Origin: Chloranthus sessilifolius
Taxonomy: Eukaryota > Streptophyta > Magnoliopsida > Chloranthales > Chloranthaceae
Reading direction: 5' to 3'
Length of the DNA: 64,000 nt
NCBI GenBank assembly: GCA_021018995.1
Contig: JAJIZI010000025.1
Location: forward strand, 1 to 64,000
Every line of letters begins with the position of its first letter. Within the stretch, counting starts at the first letter, position 1. Made by a program: the position numbers and the translations under genes. This document shows positions 34,536-47,402 of this stretch, in pieces. The notes under the pieces were generated by a model that worked only from the letters and a program-made list of their open reading frames with translations, was not told where the DNA came from and did not search any database.

Positions 34536-35561
34536 CTTTCTCGAATGGGTCGCCAACATGGAAAACTATTTTGAGTGGAATGCAATGTCCGAAGACCGCA
34601 AGGTCAGATTTGTCAAAGTCAAGCTTATGGGTCAAGTCAGACTTTATTGGTTGGGAGTGGAGCGTCGTAGGTAAATCCAGGGTCTTCGTACCATTTCCAC
34701 GTGGGCTGAGATGAAAGTCCAACTGCACGAAAACTACGTTCTCATATCATATGATGAACGTATTCTTGATCAGTGGCAGTTATTGCATCAAGGAGACTCC
34801 CCAGTCACAGAGTACATCGATCAGTTTGAAGACCTGATGACCCAGGCCGATGTCGATGAACCAGCAAAAGTTACCCTCTCCCGATTCCGAATGGGTCTTC
34901 GCCTAGAGTTACAGAGGGAACTCATTCCTTATCCCGTTGTGGATCTCGAAGAATGTTTTGCTAGAGTCGAGAATTAGAACGGTATCTCAATACCCCCAGT
35001 CATGGCCGATCTAAGTCTTCCAAATTTGAGCATCAATCTAACCCTATTGAAAAGGGAAATAACGCTTGTAGTCAATCTTCAAAATCCATAATTCCTCAAG
35101 TGGACAAACGAAAGGGACCAATGGTTGAGAGTTCTAAGCGTGCCCCGCCGCAACAATGTTTTAAGTGTCAAGGTTTTGGTCACTTTGCATCTCAATGTCC
35201 TAGTAAGGGTCAGACCTTGATCATTCAGGAGCATACTGAGAAAGAGAGCAACAAGATATCCAAAGAAGTATACGAACCATGTAGCACTCCAAGTGATGAG
35301 GAAGGTGAGGTTCTGGTCAGAGCCATTGATTGCATTAGGACAATTCCCATTGCCGAGGACGGTGTTGATAGTGTGTCCATCTCAAGTGAGTCATTAGAGT
35401 TGGTAGGATCACATCCTCATTCTGATTTGCATGGGATTAACAATCTGAATTTATTGAGCACTGGAAATACGCATGATCGAACTAACACATTGAATATATT
35501 TAATGAATTTGATACTAACAGTTTATGTGTTAATTCCTTATGGTCTTACACCTATTCGTGA
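34536..35561 (+). pseudogene. Gag, C-terminal part (plus-strand Gypsy)
   Basis: Continues the outer gag with FLEWVANMENYFEWNAM and VKVKLMGQVRLYW, a stop at 34672, then the capsid end (SPVTEYIDQFEDLMTQADVD) to 34977. After a frame change, 35100-35561 has a perfect zinc knuckle CFKCQGFGHFASQC followed by an acidic tail. A 52-bp duplication (ATTCCTTATGGTCTTACACC at 35533 and 35585) sits at the end. Confidence 0.75.
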
Positions 35562-35620
35562 TCCCACTACCTAGCCCGTTAACCATTCCTTATGGTCTTA
35601 CACCTATTCTCTGCCGAAAG

Positions 35621-35904
35621 AACAAAGGAATAGTTTGAGAGGATCATTCATTTCCCTCACAGGAATGGAATCTTATGCAATCGCTGCCATTTCTCCCTTG
35701 TTCTTTTTGTCTTCTGTTTGATTCATCATTGGTAGAGATGATGAAGCTCCTGAGCCCTGATCCCCCCAAGGGGCAATGGGCTTTTTTTTCTTTCTTTCGG
35801 CAGCTTACAATAATCTAACTCTGAATTGAGAAACGCTTAGATGGAAAATTGGCAATACACTCTTGTGGGGTATTTGCTGGGATTATCTAGCAAGAACCAC
35901 CACT
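35621..35904. other. No recognised feature
   Basis: Sequence of mixed composition between the truncated Gypsy element and the next repeat; no gene seen. Confidence 0.4.
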
Positions 35905-36090
35905 AAAAACATGTGGCGCGCATCACGTGATTTTAGAATCACTTTTTGGGATGTGTGCCATGTGAAGTAAAAAAAAAATGACCTTCACATGGTACACCGC
36001 ATGATCTCAAAAATCATTGTGTGAAATATTGAGACGAAAAATAATTTCCACCATCTGATTCAAAACAGTCGATGGTTTTCAGCAGGGGTG
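35905..36090. repeat. Relative of the 889-1215 repeat
   Basis: Shares GTGTGCCATGTG, the ATGATCTCAAAAATC and GGTCTCAAGATC-type block, and the following GTGTGAAATATTGAGACGAA...CAGTCGATGGTTTTC segment with 950-1215, at a moderate level of divergence. It indicates a dispersed family present at least twice here. Confidence 0.5.
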
Positions 36091-36164
36091 AGATTACATT
36101 TTCTTGGAGTGCAAGTAATGGTACCCTTCACTAATAAGTATATGATACTTAATTCGGATCGGTT

Positions 36165-36575
36165 TCATTGCGATTTGATATTTAGCATAGAATTTCTCTA
36201 TTTTTTTTTTATAGAAAAATTTCTCTATTTCTATTTGAAGGATGAGTTTAGATTTGGCATATTTCTCTTCATTAATTCCCTGCACAATATAAATTGATCC
36301 AGGACTATCCGTTGCTCACCATTGATTTAGCATCAAATTTCTCTATTTCTATTTGAAGGGAGGATGAGTTTAGATTTGTCATATTTATCTTCATTAATTC
36401 CTCGCACAACAATATAAATTGATCCAAGACCATCAGTTGATCACCATTGATTTAGCATCGGATTTCCCTATTTTTATTTGAAGGATGAGTTTAAATTTGC
36501 CATATTTCTCTTCATTAATTCACTGCACAACAACATAAATTGATCCAAGACTATCAGTCGATCACCATTTATTTC
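36165..36575. repeat. ~121-bp tandem repeat, three copies
   Basis: The unit contains TTTCTCTATTTCTATTTGAAG, GATGAGTTTAGATTTG, TCTTCATTAATTC and a TAAATTGATCCAAGAC block. GATGAGTTT occurs at 36241, 36363 and 36484. It lies ~300 bp downstream of the eIF3m stop codon. Confidence 0.85.
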
Positions 36576-37005
36576 GACTGCAACTACTTATAGTGATCGT
36601 ACACTGATCATATCGTTTAATGGGGACTACAAACCAAGCTCAGTGAGAATCATGTCTGAATTACTTGACAGATCAAAGATGTTTACAAAATTCATCAGAA
36701 TAACAGCTAACTAAATCCTCATTTGGTAGAGATATGAGCCTCAGTCTCTAATAAAAACTCTTTTTTTTAGAAAAATGAGTACTAAAAATACTCTTGCAGA
36801 TGTGTATGCACCAAAATTCAATAGCTGACAACAAATAATCGTTCAGCAACTCTCAACGAATCATCAAACCTTGCATAGCCTGTGAGCCTTCTTCAGTGGC
36901 CTTGTTAGCTTGGATGGTGCTTATGACATTTGCAACATTACCCTGAGACAGATGAGACAGCAAGAAGGAGAAAATTTTAAGGACACTATTTCCAAAGAAT
37001 CTATT

Positions 37006-37008
<3 letters not shown>

Positions 37009-37046
<38 letters not shown>
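37009..37046. repeat. (TA)n microsatellite
   Basis: TA dinucleotides in the last intron of the eIF3m copy. Confidence 0.9.
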
Positions 37047-37048
<2 letters not shown>

Positions 37049-38087
37049 AAGGCGTTTGAAGTATCAAGTGAAGAAAATAATGTTTACCCTCCAAACTCCG
37101 AGCTTCGATCGAAGGGATTTCCACTTCGACAGCCCAAAGACACGCTCGGTACAACGGCTGCACATAAAGTATCATATAAAGAAATGAACAATAGGGAGGC
37201 AGAATAATGTCATCAGTTGTGCCTCAGTCTCTGTAAATTTGGTGGCATGGCGTGTTTTGGCGTCTCTTAATCTTATTACTACAAGGTGGCCAATAAAACT
37301 TTTGTGCTGGACCCCACAGTAACCCAAAATCACTTGATAGTCTTTCTAAACTCGGGTATATTACATGTGAGGATGGCCTAGTCTTCATTTCAACAGCAAT
37401 CCACTAGCAATAAGCAAGTCAATGGTCCAGGATTCGAGTCTTCTTGATCCCACCATCATATGGTCCCAACTCATCAACGTAGCATTTAACAATTCAAGGA
37501 AAAAGAGAGAATAATGATAGAGCTATATAATTACCTCACAACTACGGATTGATTCATCTGGTCCATTTTACAATCAAGTAGCTTAGCTGTTATCGCCTTA
37601 ACCACCCATGACTCCACCTCGTCGTCCGTGACCTGCAACAATATTTTATTATCCCACAAAGAAATGAAAGTTTAGCAAAGAAACTTAAAAAGGGAAGAAA
37701 GAGATCGAGCTTACCCGGAGGGTGTTTTTTATGACAGCATATGGGATCTCGCCAGAAACATTTGAACCAAGATCAGCCAATGACATCAATCTCATCTTTG
37801 TTATACAGTCTTCATGGACCAAACCTGAAAGTCATTATTAGAGAGAAAAAACAAGGATTAATACAAAAGAAAAAGGTTTAACAAAAGAAATAAATGTCGA
37901 AAGACTATAAAGAGGTGGGGCATATGGAAGAATCGTACCATAGCTTTTTAATAAAGTAGAATTTGCAGCATGGAAATCTAAGTAGGCATCCAGCCTGCGT
38001 GAGAAAGATTTTCAGAAGCTGATATACCAAAGCATATTTGCCATCTTTCTCTAACTGCCCTATGGCAGGCATATCTAGCAAATCACA

Positions 38088-39445
38088 CTGCAAGAAAACA
38101 GCAAGCTGGGGATTCAAAATCTCTTCACAGTCTTGCCTAAAATATGACCTAGTCGTCTAGGATGAAAAAAGTCAGAAAAGAAACTGCACAGTGATTCGAT
38201 ATGACAGATCTAAAATTGAGCTAGATATAGACATACAACATCCAAATCAAAGGGTGTTTGATTTGCATCTTTTCAGGCTAAATGGTGTCACCCAATGGCA
38301 CTAGGTTCAGCATGCACGTGTCGGTTCATAAGCTTGGCCTCTAACTGGGTGGTGTATCCAGATTAGTGATGCTAAAGCAAGCGTAGCTTATTAGCCATTC
38401 CAAGTCCATGCAGAAGATTCCAAAATGAGCAAACATATCATACAGAGTTTGGTGCCAAGCCAAACATCATCATAATTCCTAGAAAATCACAATTATAAGG
38501 AATATTTCAGGGTCCTTGAGAGATGATAAATGACTCCGAAGGTAAAATATCATTCAAATCAGCCAAAACAACAGTGGCTAGCCAGATACCCATCAGAGAT
38601 TAAATCTCAGGGAAATCCGAACTCAAAAATGATTTTAGGAGTTTACAGAAGTTTCTGTGACTGACTAAATGTGTTGTGGAATTTGTCTGTAGCTTCTGAA
38701 GCCTGACTTCTGTAAATATTGTGTAAGTTTCATACTTTATGCAGGTGTAGAAAATGTAGAGGAGAAATTTAACACTATCAGAGCAAAAGAAAAGTGAATG
38801 GTCGCTCATTTTGTGAGTTATCTGAAATCAAATTAAGATGTAGGAGCTCTAACCAATGATGGCAAAATTGGATTGGATCGCAAAATCATATAGGTGGTAA
38901 AATCGTGAATCGTAAGATTTTTTCATTTTTTTTTAAATAACTATAAATAGAAGGCCGAGAGCTGGAAGGATGCAGCAATCAAATCCTGCACACAAACCAA
39001 CTGAGCAACTCATGACACCCAAACATATAGACTACGGCACAAGGTCGATCCATTACCACCTATAGAAAAATTAAAAAACATGGACCATCATCAATCAAAC
39101 AGTGGTCAATGGTTTAAAAAATCAACACTGAAATATTTCATCAATTCACTGTTCATTTTCACACCATCGGATCGACAGAAAATATTAAATTTTATTTTTA
39201 TGGAATTTTTTTTCTTCTAAAAAACTTAGGGGAGGGTGAATTCTAGAGGGGATAAGTGCCTCGTGGGAACTGGGTGCCTTGGCAACTGAAAACATGGAAA
39301 TAAGGGGACCGATCCAGCGTGGGGTCGCTGAACTTGAGTCCAGTATCCCTTTATTCTTATGAATAATGCTTTAACCACCTATTTTTTCAGTTCATCTACT
39401 AACATATCAATCAACGAGAAGACCACTTACATGGGGTTTCAATGG

Positions 39446-39497
<52 letters not shown>

Positions 39498-41087
39498 TTA
39501 TATATTACACTATCACAACTTGTCAAGTGATCAATGATTCGCCATCAACCAAATATTCATAAGGTCAAAATATAAAACATAATAAAACTATGCACATAAA
39601 TGTGACTCATATTAATTTTCTAAACATCATTCATAGTCATTCATCGCCATCAATATCACCATCCCCATCTGTCTCATCATCTTCTCAATGGCCTCAAATC
39701 TCGATTTTTTGCCTCCACCATCAATCAACGCAAATGAACCATGTAGATGATGTAGATTAATACAGTTGCTTGCAAAACAGTTGTCTAACAATCGAATTCC
39801 ATTCAGCGATCAAGAAGATATCACAAGATACAAATTATTTTTTTGTTTTAAAAACCACTTTAAAACCCTAATAGATTGGTAAAACCTACAAAAAGTAAGT
39901 TTTTTTTAATATTATTTCTCATTACTTAAGTATCAAGTTCAAAAAATAATTATTTTAAGTGAATCTCGGAAAATAATAGATTTACTGGTTAGTATGGGGA
40001 AGCTATATGCCCATAGAAGAGACATGAAGGATTGTGGAGTTACAGAGATCTTGGGGCTGAACATAAGCAAGTAGCCAAGGACTCGCAAGGCCGACCCCAA
40101 ATACATGGGATAAGTGTATGATGATGATAACGAAATTTCACGGTTTGCATTAGTAAACTTTTTTCCTGATAGCCAAATATAAATATTATCCAAATGTAAT
40201 ATTTTCTCACATTTTTTATTTAATCTGAAATTAGCAGTACAAAAAGAAACATACCAGCTGGTTTTTCGAGTATATAGCAGTCCCAGAGCTGAGATTTTAA
40301 ACCTTCTGAACATCTTGTGAATCATAAGAATCGCATTGAATTGTAAAAATCATATGATTCAGTATTTAAATAGTGCATTTCATATATGATTTATGGGGAT
40401 TGCACAAGTTGTGATCCGAATAGTACAATTCAATTTGAATCGTACAATTTCAACGACCAAGCAGTAGGTTTGCAAGTGGAAAGATTACTAATCCAGAATC
40501 GATTGCATACAAATCACTCCTCTAGATACTTCCTGAACTTTATGAGAGGAATAGAACTGCTGATTTTTCTCATAGCATTTTTTTTCCTAGGTTACCAAGA
40601 CTGGTGAAAAAACTAAGAAGGCGCTATTGCACGACAGTTTACATTTCCTATTTGGTTTGCATGGGCTTTTTAGAGTTTCTATACGTGATAAATCAAGTTA
40701 GCCTTCTCACCACTTACCTATCAAAAGAGATTTGGTCAGAAAGAAGTTTGGTTGATTTGTATGAATTAATGTAGCTATTTCAGTATTATGGTGCTGGTTT
40801 GAGGGTTCAATCTAATGTGGAAGCAGCTTAAAATTATCTTCCTGTAGTTTTCATACAACAATGCATGATCTAAATTACAAAAAAAGTAGAAAAGTTGACT
40901 AGACCTCCTGAATATAAAATGTATAATGTTCATGGGGCATAAAAATGATCCATCACAAAAAAACAAACAGAAGCCATGTACCAGAATGTTTGCGTCATAG
41001 AGGTTGGGACAAGTCCTAAAAAATATTCCTACCCATTATTGTGTATACCCTCCCCACCCATTATTGTAAAGCCCAGAAGTAAGATAC
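38088..41087. other. 3-kb intron of the eIF3m copy
   Basis: Holds no coding feature. A (TA)n lies at 39448-39495. The block at about 40055-40130 (GGCCGACCCCAAATACATGG followed by a GATGATGATAA tail) has the form of an RTE-type LINE 3' end in plus orientation. The stretches near 38880-38920 and 40270-40420, rich in AATCG and GATTC motifs, look like remnants of small DNA elements but could not be delimited. Confidence 0.45.
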
Positions 41088-41766
41088 CTGAAACACATTT
41101 GGTGCCTTCATAAACTCCACTATAGCTCATACGGCTTCCTCTTTGGCTTCACTCATAGTATAAGCATCCTCACCCGAAAAAGTCGCCAAATATTTGGTAA
41201 GAAAAGAGAAGGAATCTTTTGCAGAACTGCAAAATGAAATGGAAAATTTATCACTAACAACAGAATCCTATAGTGTGTACGAATGTGTGCCCGCATTTAT
41301 AAATGCAAACAGCTTACTTGTGCACTAATATGTACCTTTTGCTTTCCTTTAAAATATTTGAAATTGTGAGGAAGAGTTCCCTCTGGTCCAAGGTGCCAAT
41401 ATTCCTTTCTTTCAAGAAATTATCCATCTTTTTGAAAGAAGGTATAATGCTTTCGGCAACTTTTCCATTGATTGCCAAATTAAGGGCCTTTGTGTAAACA
41501 AAGAACCTGCTATAAGGACTCTCCAGTAGGTTGTACAGATTGAACAAGCTGGAACAAGGAGGTAAAGTGTAAGAGGTGAGACTATAAAAACCCATAAACC
41601 AAAAGGAAGATGAATTTCTAATATTACATCTTTAAGCGCAATACTGGCTTGTCACTTGGTTGCTGTGTGACTTTTGCACATATAAGTTTTGCCATCTCTA
41701 ACGCTTCGTCTAGACTTTCGGCTTTCGTGACAAGGTTACAGATAATAGTGAAGATGCACACCAAAT

Positions 41767-43016
41767 CTGAAATGAAGAACAGCAAAGGGAGTTTCATTTC
41801 TATGAACCATGAATATTTAATGAGTCACAAAAAATAACAAGAACAACTCAAAATCCATAAGACAAACAAGCTCACTGCACATCAGATGTCTTAATTGCAC
41901 ATACCATTGCTAAGGGTATGATGGTAATTTAAAATAAAAAAATTTCTAAAATTATGTGCAAAGACGCACATTGTATGTGCAACTAGTGGCTGGCTCTCTA
42001 TTACAACCCTTTAATCCTGAAACCCTTGTTTAAAGAGAGTAGTTATAATTTTAAAGACAACTTTTGGGTTTTATATTCAAAGCCCCTCTCTTTTTACATA
42101 AAAACCCCATTATTCTCATTCAATCGAGAGGGACAGAGAGAAAAAAAGAGAAAATTGATCGCAGCAGCAACACTATCAACAGAAAAAAATAAAAAACTGC
42201 AAGCAAAGAACCAGAAAAAACCTAGGTTGAAAAAAAAAAAAAGGACTATTCCTTTCTATCTTGCAAGGTACACTTAAAAAATATATTTATAATAATTATT
42301 TATTTATCATATTCTCTTATAATCTCTCTCACGAGTTTGGATATTGCAGATTTTTTCCTAATTTTAGAAAATTATTCTTCAATCTTCTTTGTTGGTTTTT
42401 TTAACATAAAGCATGTAATCATGCCACATGCAGGCACTAAAGGCTGGCATCATCATGGCATGGCACAGTACGTTCCAAGACATTCTGTGTCATTCCATGA
42501 ACTGTTGTGTCGAGCCAAGGTGTTAGGACGGCAACAAAGTTGAAATCTGCCATGCCTAGGTAACACTGAGTCATAAATCTTACCGTTATGGTCAATGGGC
42601 TGGACAACAGACACAAGAATGCGCTCATCAATCAAAGCTATGCTGCCTTACGAATGAATCTCTACTCTTATTGAGTTATTGGCCCACACCACCCCCAGAA
42701 AAAGGTACACAAAATTGAAGTCGTTGCCACAAAGAAGAGATAAAAACAATAAACAATACAACATTATGCACAAGGAAAACCCTATGAGCTTTCCCGTTAG
42801 CATCTGACTTCTTTTCTAAAAATAACAATATATAGATGGGCGTTATATGAATTGTGAAAACTTATCTCTCATTTGTAGCCACGCATGCATAAATATAAAG
42901 AAGTTTGATTTGTTTAATTTCAAGGTAACTCTATCATCAAGTAAATGGTACTAAAGTATAATCAGTTAATCACAAACTCGGATGATTATAGAAAATTCAA
43001 GCACTCTTATTTTTAC
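41767..43016. other. 1.25-kb intron of the eIF3m copy
   Basis: No exon or defined repeat seen. A-rich runs lie at 42190-42245. Open frames on either strand here have no family resemblance. Confidence 0.45.
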
Positions 43017-43545
43017 CTTTCTCTGGCACTTTATAAAATATCAAGTCAGCAGAAGTGAGCATAAGGGAGGCCAAATCTAACCATCTCTCATTTACCATGC
43101 ATTCTTGGGCCTCAATGCATAGTCGCGTTACCTGAGGCTCTGCAACCTGTCAACAAAGAATGAAAAAAATTTCTTATATTGAGAATTATCCAACATCCTA
43201 ATTTATGAATCCAATTGATGCAAAGCACAAGTCAACAAAAATAAGTACATAAATAAATAAATATCAGAGAAATACTTCAAAACATTGAAAAGCTAGATCC
43301 CGTTAATATAAGCACAATTAAAGATATACATAGAATACCTAAGGGAAAGCAAAAAATCTTGGAAAAAAAAAGCTATATACAAAGTAATCTTTTAACGATC
43401 CAAAAGATATTATTTACCGGAACTCAGGCTTTTGTAAAGTCCTTAATTAAACGTGGTTACAGAAAAAAGGTTTGAAATAGTCGAGGATAAATGATACTTG
43501 TCAGAAATACTTATGTTCCACTGTTGTCATGGGAGATTGTTTTAT

Positions 43546-43625
43546 GGGAAATTTACCTGACCGGCCCGGTTAGGTATGCCTCTTACGTCAGAAGCCCTAT
43601 AGTTTCACTTTTACCCAGACAAACC
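43546..43625 (+). repeat. MULE left terminal inverted repeat
   Basis: About 80 bp, matching the inverse of 52887-52966 with around ten substitutions or small indels. Confidence 0.9.
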
Positions 43626-43992
43626 AGCTCCAAGCCTAGCCGACCCTAAGGAGAGTAAAAGGTCCAAATTACCCCCTTCTAAGACCTTCTTTAACTAACA
43701 AAGCATCGTCTTCTTCCTCATTTTAACCTGCAAAAAAGTTAGAGGTGTAAAACCCTAGACGGAGTGTCCTTACTTAGTCTGATCTGCTCTGATCTGCTAT
43801 TTCGAAGAAGAAAACAGAGGCTTGAAAGAAGAAGGCCCTGCATTTCTTCATTGTGGCAAAAAGACCCTAAACTTTGTCCTTGCGACTAGAGGTATCATAC
43901 TTAACCTCATTTTCAGTTTATTAGTGTTATGTAGTGATGCAGTATCTCTTAGAAGAAGAAGGCCCTGCATTTCGTCATCGGCTCCATACACA

Positions 43993-44211
43993 TCCGATAT
44001 CGATTTCACATACAATCGTCATCGACTCCAAATAGAGTCGATGACGATTGTGTATACAATCGATATCGATTGTGTATAGAGCCGATTACGACTCTATTTG
44101 AAATCGATATCAATTGTTTATACAATCGATATCGATTTCAAATAGAGTCGATGCCGATTGTATATAGAGTCGATATCGATTGTATTTGCAATCGACTAAG
44201 AGTTATAGTCG
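43993..44211. repeat. 22-bp palindromic array 1
   Basis: Ten units of exactly 22 bp, each a core of the form TCGATATCGA followed by a 12-bp AT-rich spacer such as TTGTGTATAGAG. It lies between the left TIR and the transposase start. Confidence 0.9.
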
Positions 44212-44269
44212 TCTTTTTTCTTTTGTTTCATCAGTCTTATGACCCTTCCTTCTCCATCTTCAACAGAAG

Positions 44270-46960
44270 ATGGCGGACGGGAGGTGTTCCCTTCTTTGTC
44301 ACTATGATGGGCCTCTTGTTTACGATGATGGCTTGTATCAAGGTGGCCGCGAAGGCTTATTAACATTTCAATTGAAATTTCTTATGAACAATTCATAAGG
44401 CGAATGTCTGCTGTCAGTTTTGCGAAGGCGGATGAAACAGTTTCCACAAAGTTTCATATGAAGATAGTGAATACGCCTGTGGTTGCCGACATTTTGGACT
44501 CTGATGATTTGGCTACATTATTTACGTTTTATAAATCCGGAGTTGACGTTATAAAAGTATTCATCATTAAGGAAGCTCATCCTTCCCAGTTGAAATTTGA
44601 ACAAGTAAATCTTGGTGGGACTGATTTTGTGTCTCATTCATTTCAGCCATGTAAGTTTGAGGATGAAATTGTATACGATACCGTCCCGTTAGGCGATGAC
44701 GGTTATATTGCGGCGAACGATGGCAGAGGGAAAGCAACATTTGATTTAAACGATGCTCCGATTGAATCATATGATGACCCAGTAAAATACATGCATGGGT
44801 CACAACAATGTAGTCAATGGTTAGACTATACTTCAGAAAGGGTGGTGGATACCAACGATTTCAGTCATATCTTCCCCGGTGGATGGACAACTTGGTTTAC
44901 TCAAGACTTTTGTTCTACCATGCCATCGATGGAAATTATCGGAGTAACTCAACCCCATGTCCATACATATGAGCACCCCTTCGTTGAAGGGCCTAGCCAA
45001 CCACGCCATTATCCATTCTGTGAAGGATCCGGTCAATCACATCAGAATCCCTTCGATGAAGGATCTAGTCAACCACCCGAGAACACCGCCATGAATGAAG
45101 ATACCTTAGAAGAAGAATATGAAGGCGAACCAGATGGGTTTATCAAAGAGGACCCGAAAATTTTTGTGAGAGATATTGACAATCCCCTAGTAGACAGAGA
45201 TTACGAAATGTCAGAAACATCGGGCGATTCCTCCGATGAAGAGGTGAAGCGAATATATCGGAATTGGACGTTTAAAATTGGAGAGATCTTCAGAGACAAA
45301 CAAACATTTTAAAGAGCATTGAAAGAACACGCGGTGGAGAAAAACTTTCAAATTCGGCCTTTGAGGACCGCTAGTTATCGAGTGACAGTCGGATGCTACG
45401 AACCCGATTGTTCGTGGCGAATACATGCTTCTAAATTGACTGGGCTCGATTCTTTCCAAATCAAGACATTCAATAGTACTCACACATGCGGAGCCGCTAA
45501 GATCGGACCGCATGCAACAATCTCCTTCAGAGCAATTATATACGGATAAACTTATGGAAGGATTCGACTACACACCGGCCGATAATGTTTGATATTGCAA
45601 AAGCTTATAATGTGCAAATCTCATATGCAAAAGCTTGGAGGGAAAAGAGCTTGCCCTTAATGATATTAGAGGAAGTTGGGAAGACAATTTGTTGATCTCT
45701 ACCGCTACGTGAAGGAGATGGAGAGGGTAGATCCTAATGTACAAACATCCTTTCAACTTACTCTTGGGTAAGTTTCAAAGATTTTTTAGAGTTTTGGCCC
45801 GTGCATCGGAAGCTACCGCAATAAACTTCGTCGCATATTGCTTATAGGCGGCACACACCTGAGGGCGTTTGAAGGATCCTCCTTATCGCCTCTGAAGACG
45901 CGGTAATGGTCATATATTACCGTTAGCATTTGCGTGGTCGAGTTAGAAGAAGAGGATCGTGGATGTGGTTTCTTGAGCAGTAGGTGCGTTTCGTGATCGG
46001 TGGGTTTAACGAAGATCTCGTAATTATCACAGACGGTCGAAGGGTTTAATAAATGCGGTGAAACGATCTTCCTAACGCATATCACAACTCGCATGCGGCA
46101 TATGACACAAAATTTGCGGCACAAGTATCCAGAACAATGTGAAGGGTCTATGGTGGTCTTGTGGCGTGCATATTCGAAAAGAAATTTGATTATTTTATTA
46201 ACGAAATGAAGAAAGATCCTGCGATTCTCGGTAGTAGAATATATTTTGAAAATAGATCCAAAGCATTGGCACGCGCGCATATGGAAGGAAGGCGATCGAG
46301 TCCCACTACGAATATTGCCGAAAGTTTAACATGATACTAAAGATAGCTCGAGAGACCAATTATTGACTTAATCGGAACTACTAGAGAGAAAGTGGCGATC
46401 ATTTTCAAAAGCAGAGAGATATCTCGATAAATGGACCACCCTTCTCGCTCAAAGCGGATGCTCACATGAAGAAGGTGTTGCAATGGGCGGTGAAGAGAGC
46501 TCAACCATACGGCACGATCAATTCCAAGTCAATTAAATTACATTCATCACGTCGACTTGGAACACAAGACACATAGTTCTTCTTAGTTGGCACATTCATG
46601 GCTTGCCTTGCTCCATGCCGTAAGGCCATCAATCGAAGAAGTTACGACTACCATAAATTTTGTGAGAACTGATTTTTCACCGCTTGCTTTAGACAAACAT
46701 ATGACGAGCAATGGGTTCTCACCCTCGATAAAAGTCAATGGGAGTTCCAAGCAGAGCAACTCCCTGAAAATATAAAAGTGAGACCACCCTATTATTGCCG
46801 AAAGCAAGCCGGCCGTCCGAGGAAGAGAAGGATATGGTCTAAGAGTGAGGTTAGGCACTACTGTAGCAGTGCAATGAATATGGTCACAACTCAGCAGGCT
46901 GGCGGTGGGGCCGATGGGCTAACGGATGTATTTTTAATAATGATAGATTGAATGTAAATG
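44270..46960 (+). pseudogene. MuDR-type MULE transposase, decayed
   Basis: Begins at an ATG near 44270 (MADGRCSLLCHYDGPLVYDD); a frame change at ~44375 leads into ISYEQFIRRMSAVSF and a long open frame to 45312, which is acidic around 45100-45240. After an in-frame TAA at 45310, the MuDR N-terminal domain follows (RALKEHAVEKNFQIRPLR, then CYEPDCSWRIHASKL and HTCG). The central catalytic MULE domain (45550-46330) is recognisable only in short pieces over three frames, such as EFWPVHRKLP and AHMEGRRSS-like sequence. The C-terminal part near 46700-46880 has PPYYCRKQAGRPRKRRIWSK, the usual Pro-Pro...G-R-P-R-K end after the SWIM-type finger. With many stops and shifts it cannot be active. Confidence 0.75.
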
Positions 46961-47019
46961 AGAAATTCAGAATTCATATTTTTTTACACTGTAATATAGT
47001 CTTTACTGATGTATCATAG

Positions 47020-47274
47020 AGTCGTCATCGATTGTATAACTAATCGATAACGATTCTATATAGAGTCGCCATCGACTATGTATAACGTCGATATCGATTC
47101 ATTTAAGAATCGGCATCGATTATGGATATCGTCAATGACGACTACATATATAGTCGATATCGATTATTTATACAATCTACCACGATTATGTATATAATCG
47201 GGAAGCGATTACATACGAGTAAATCACCGATTATTTATCTAGCCGATCACGACTACATATGTAGTCGCTAATGG
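47020..47274. repeat. 22-bp palindromic array 2
   Basis: About eleven units with more variation inside the core (TCGCCATCGA, TCGGCATCGA). It lies between the convergent 3' ends of the transposase and the Ulp1-like gene. Confidence 0.9.
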
Positions 47275-47402
47275 ATGCTATTCTACTTTTTAATTACAAC
47301 TACATAAAAATAGTGCAATTCTATTCAAAATAATTTAATTTACAATTACAAAAATATTCAAATACAACCACACTATTACAAAAATATTCAAATACAACCA
47401 CA

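Larger units (their letters stand above)
30025..35620 (+). mobile_element. Plus-strand Ty3/Gypsy element, gag split by a nested relative
   Basis: 5' LTR 30025-31049, primer-binding site TGGTATCAAAGC at 31054-31065, gag from ATG 31166 to 31463 and again from 34536 to about 35561. The intervening 31464-34535 is a younger minus-strand insertion. After gag the element ends near 35620 without protease, RT or 3' LTR, so it is truncated on the right. Confidence 0.75.
36853..43146 (-). pseudogene. eIF3m: eIF3 subunit M (PCI domain), decayed copy without first exon
   Basis: Nine exons with GT-AG sites: 43017-43146, 41628-41766, 41336-41548, 41088-41226, 37939-38087, 37715-37824, 37536-37632, 37088-37157 and 36853-36942. 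Together they cover ~379 codons of a protein of about 415 in plants, from AEPQVTRLCIEAQE to the C-terminus GSQAMQGLMIR. Family-like stretches are LFNLYNLLESPYSRF, CDLLDMPAIGQLEKDGKYAL and SRCTERVFGLSKW. The PCI domain spans the exons at 37536-38087. eIF3m is a non-catalytic subunit of the cytoplasmic initiation factor that loads mRNA on the 40S ribosome. Three lesions are visible: a TGA at 41127-41129 where CGA (Arg) is expected, an exon of 149 nt at 37939 that shifts frame at ~37995, and a one-base deletion at ~37560. The first exon (~35 codons) is not found before the MULE at 43546. A second, intact copy presumably exists elsewhere in the genome. Confidence 0.8.

Noticed and set aside
43993..44211. 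Ordinary microsatellite or slippage product
   Set aside because: The 22-bp period, internal dyad and recurrence at nine separate places in one element do not fit simple slippage.
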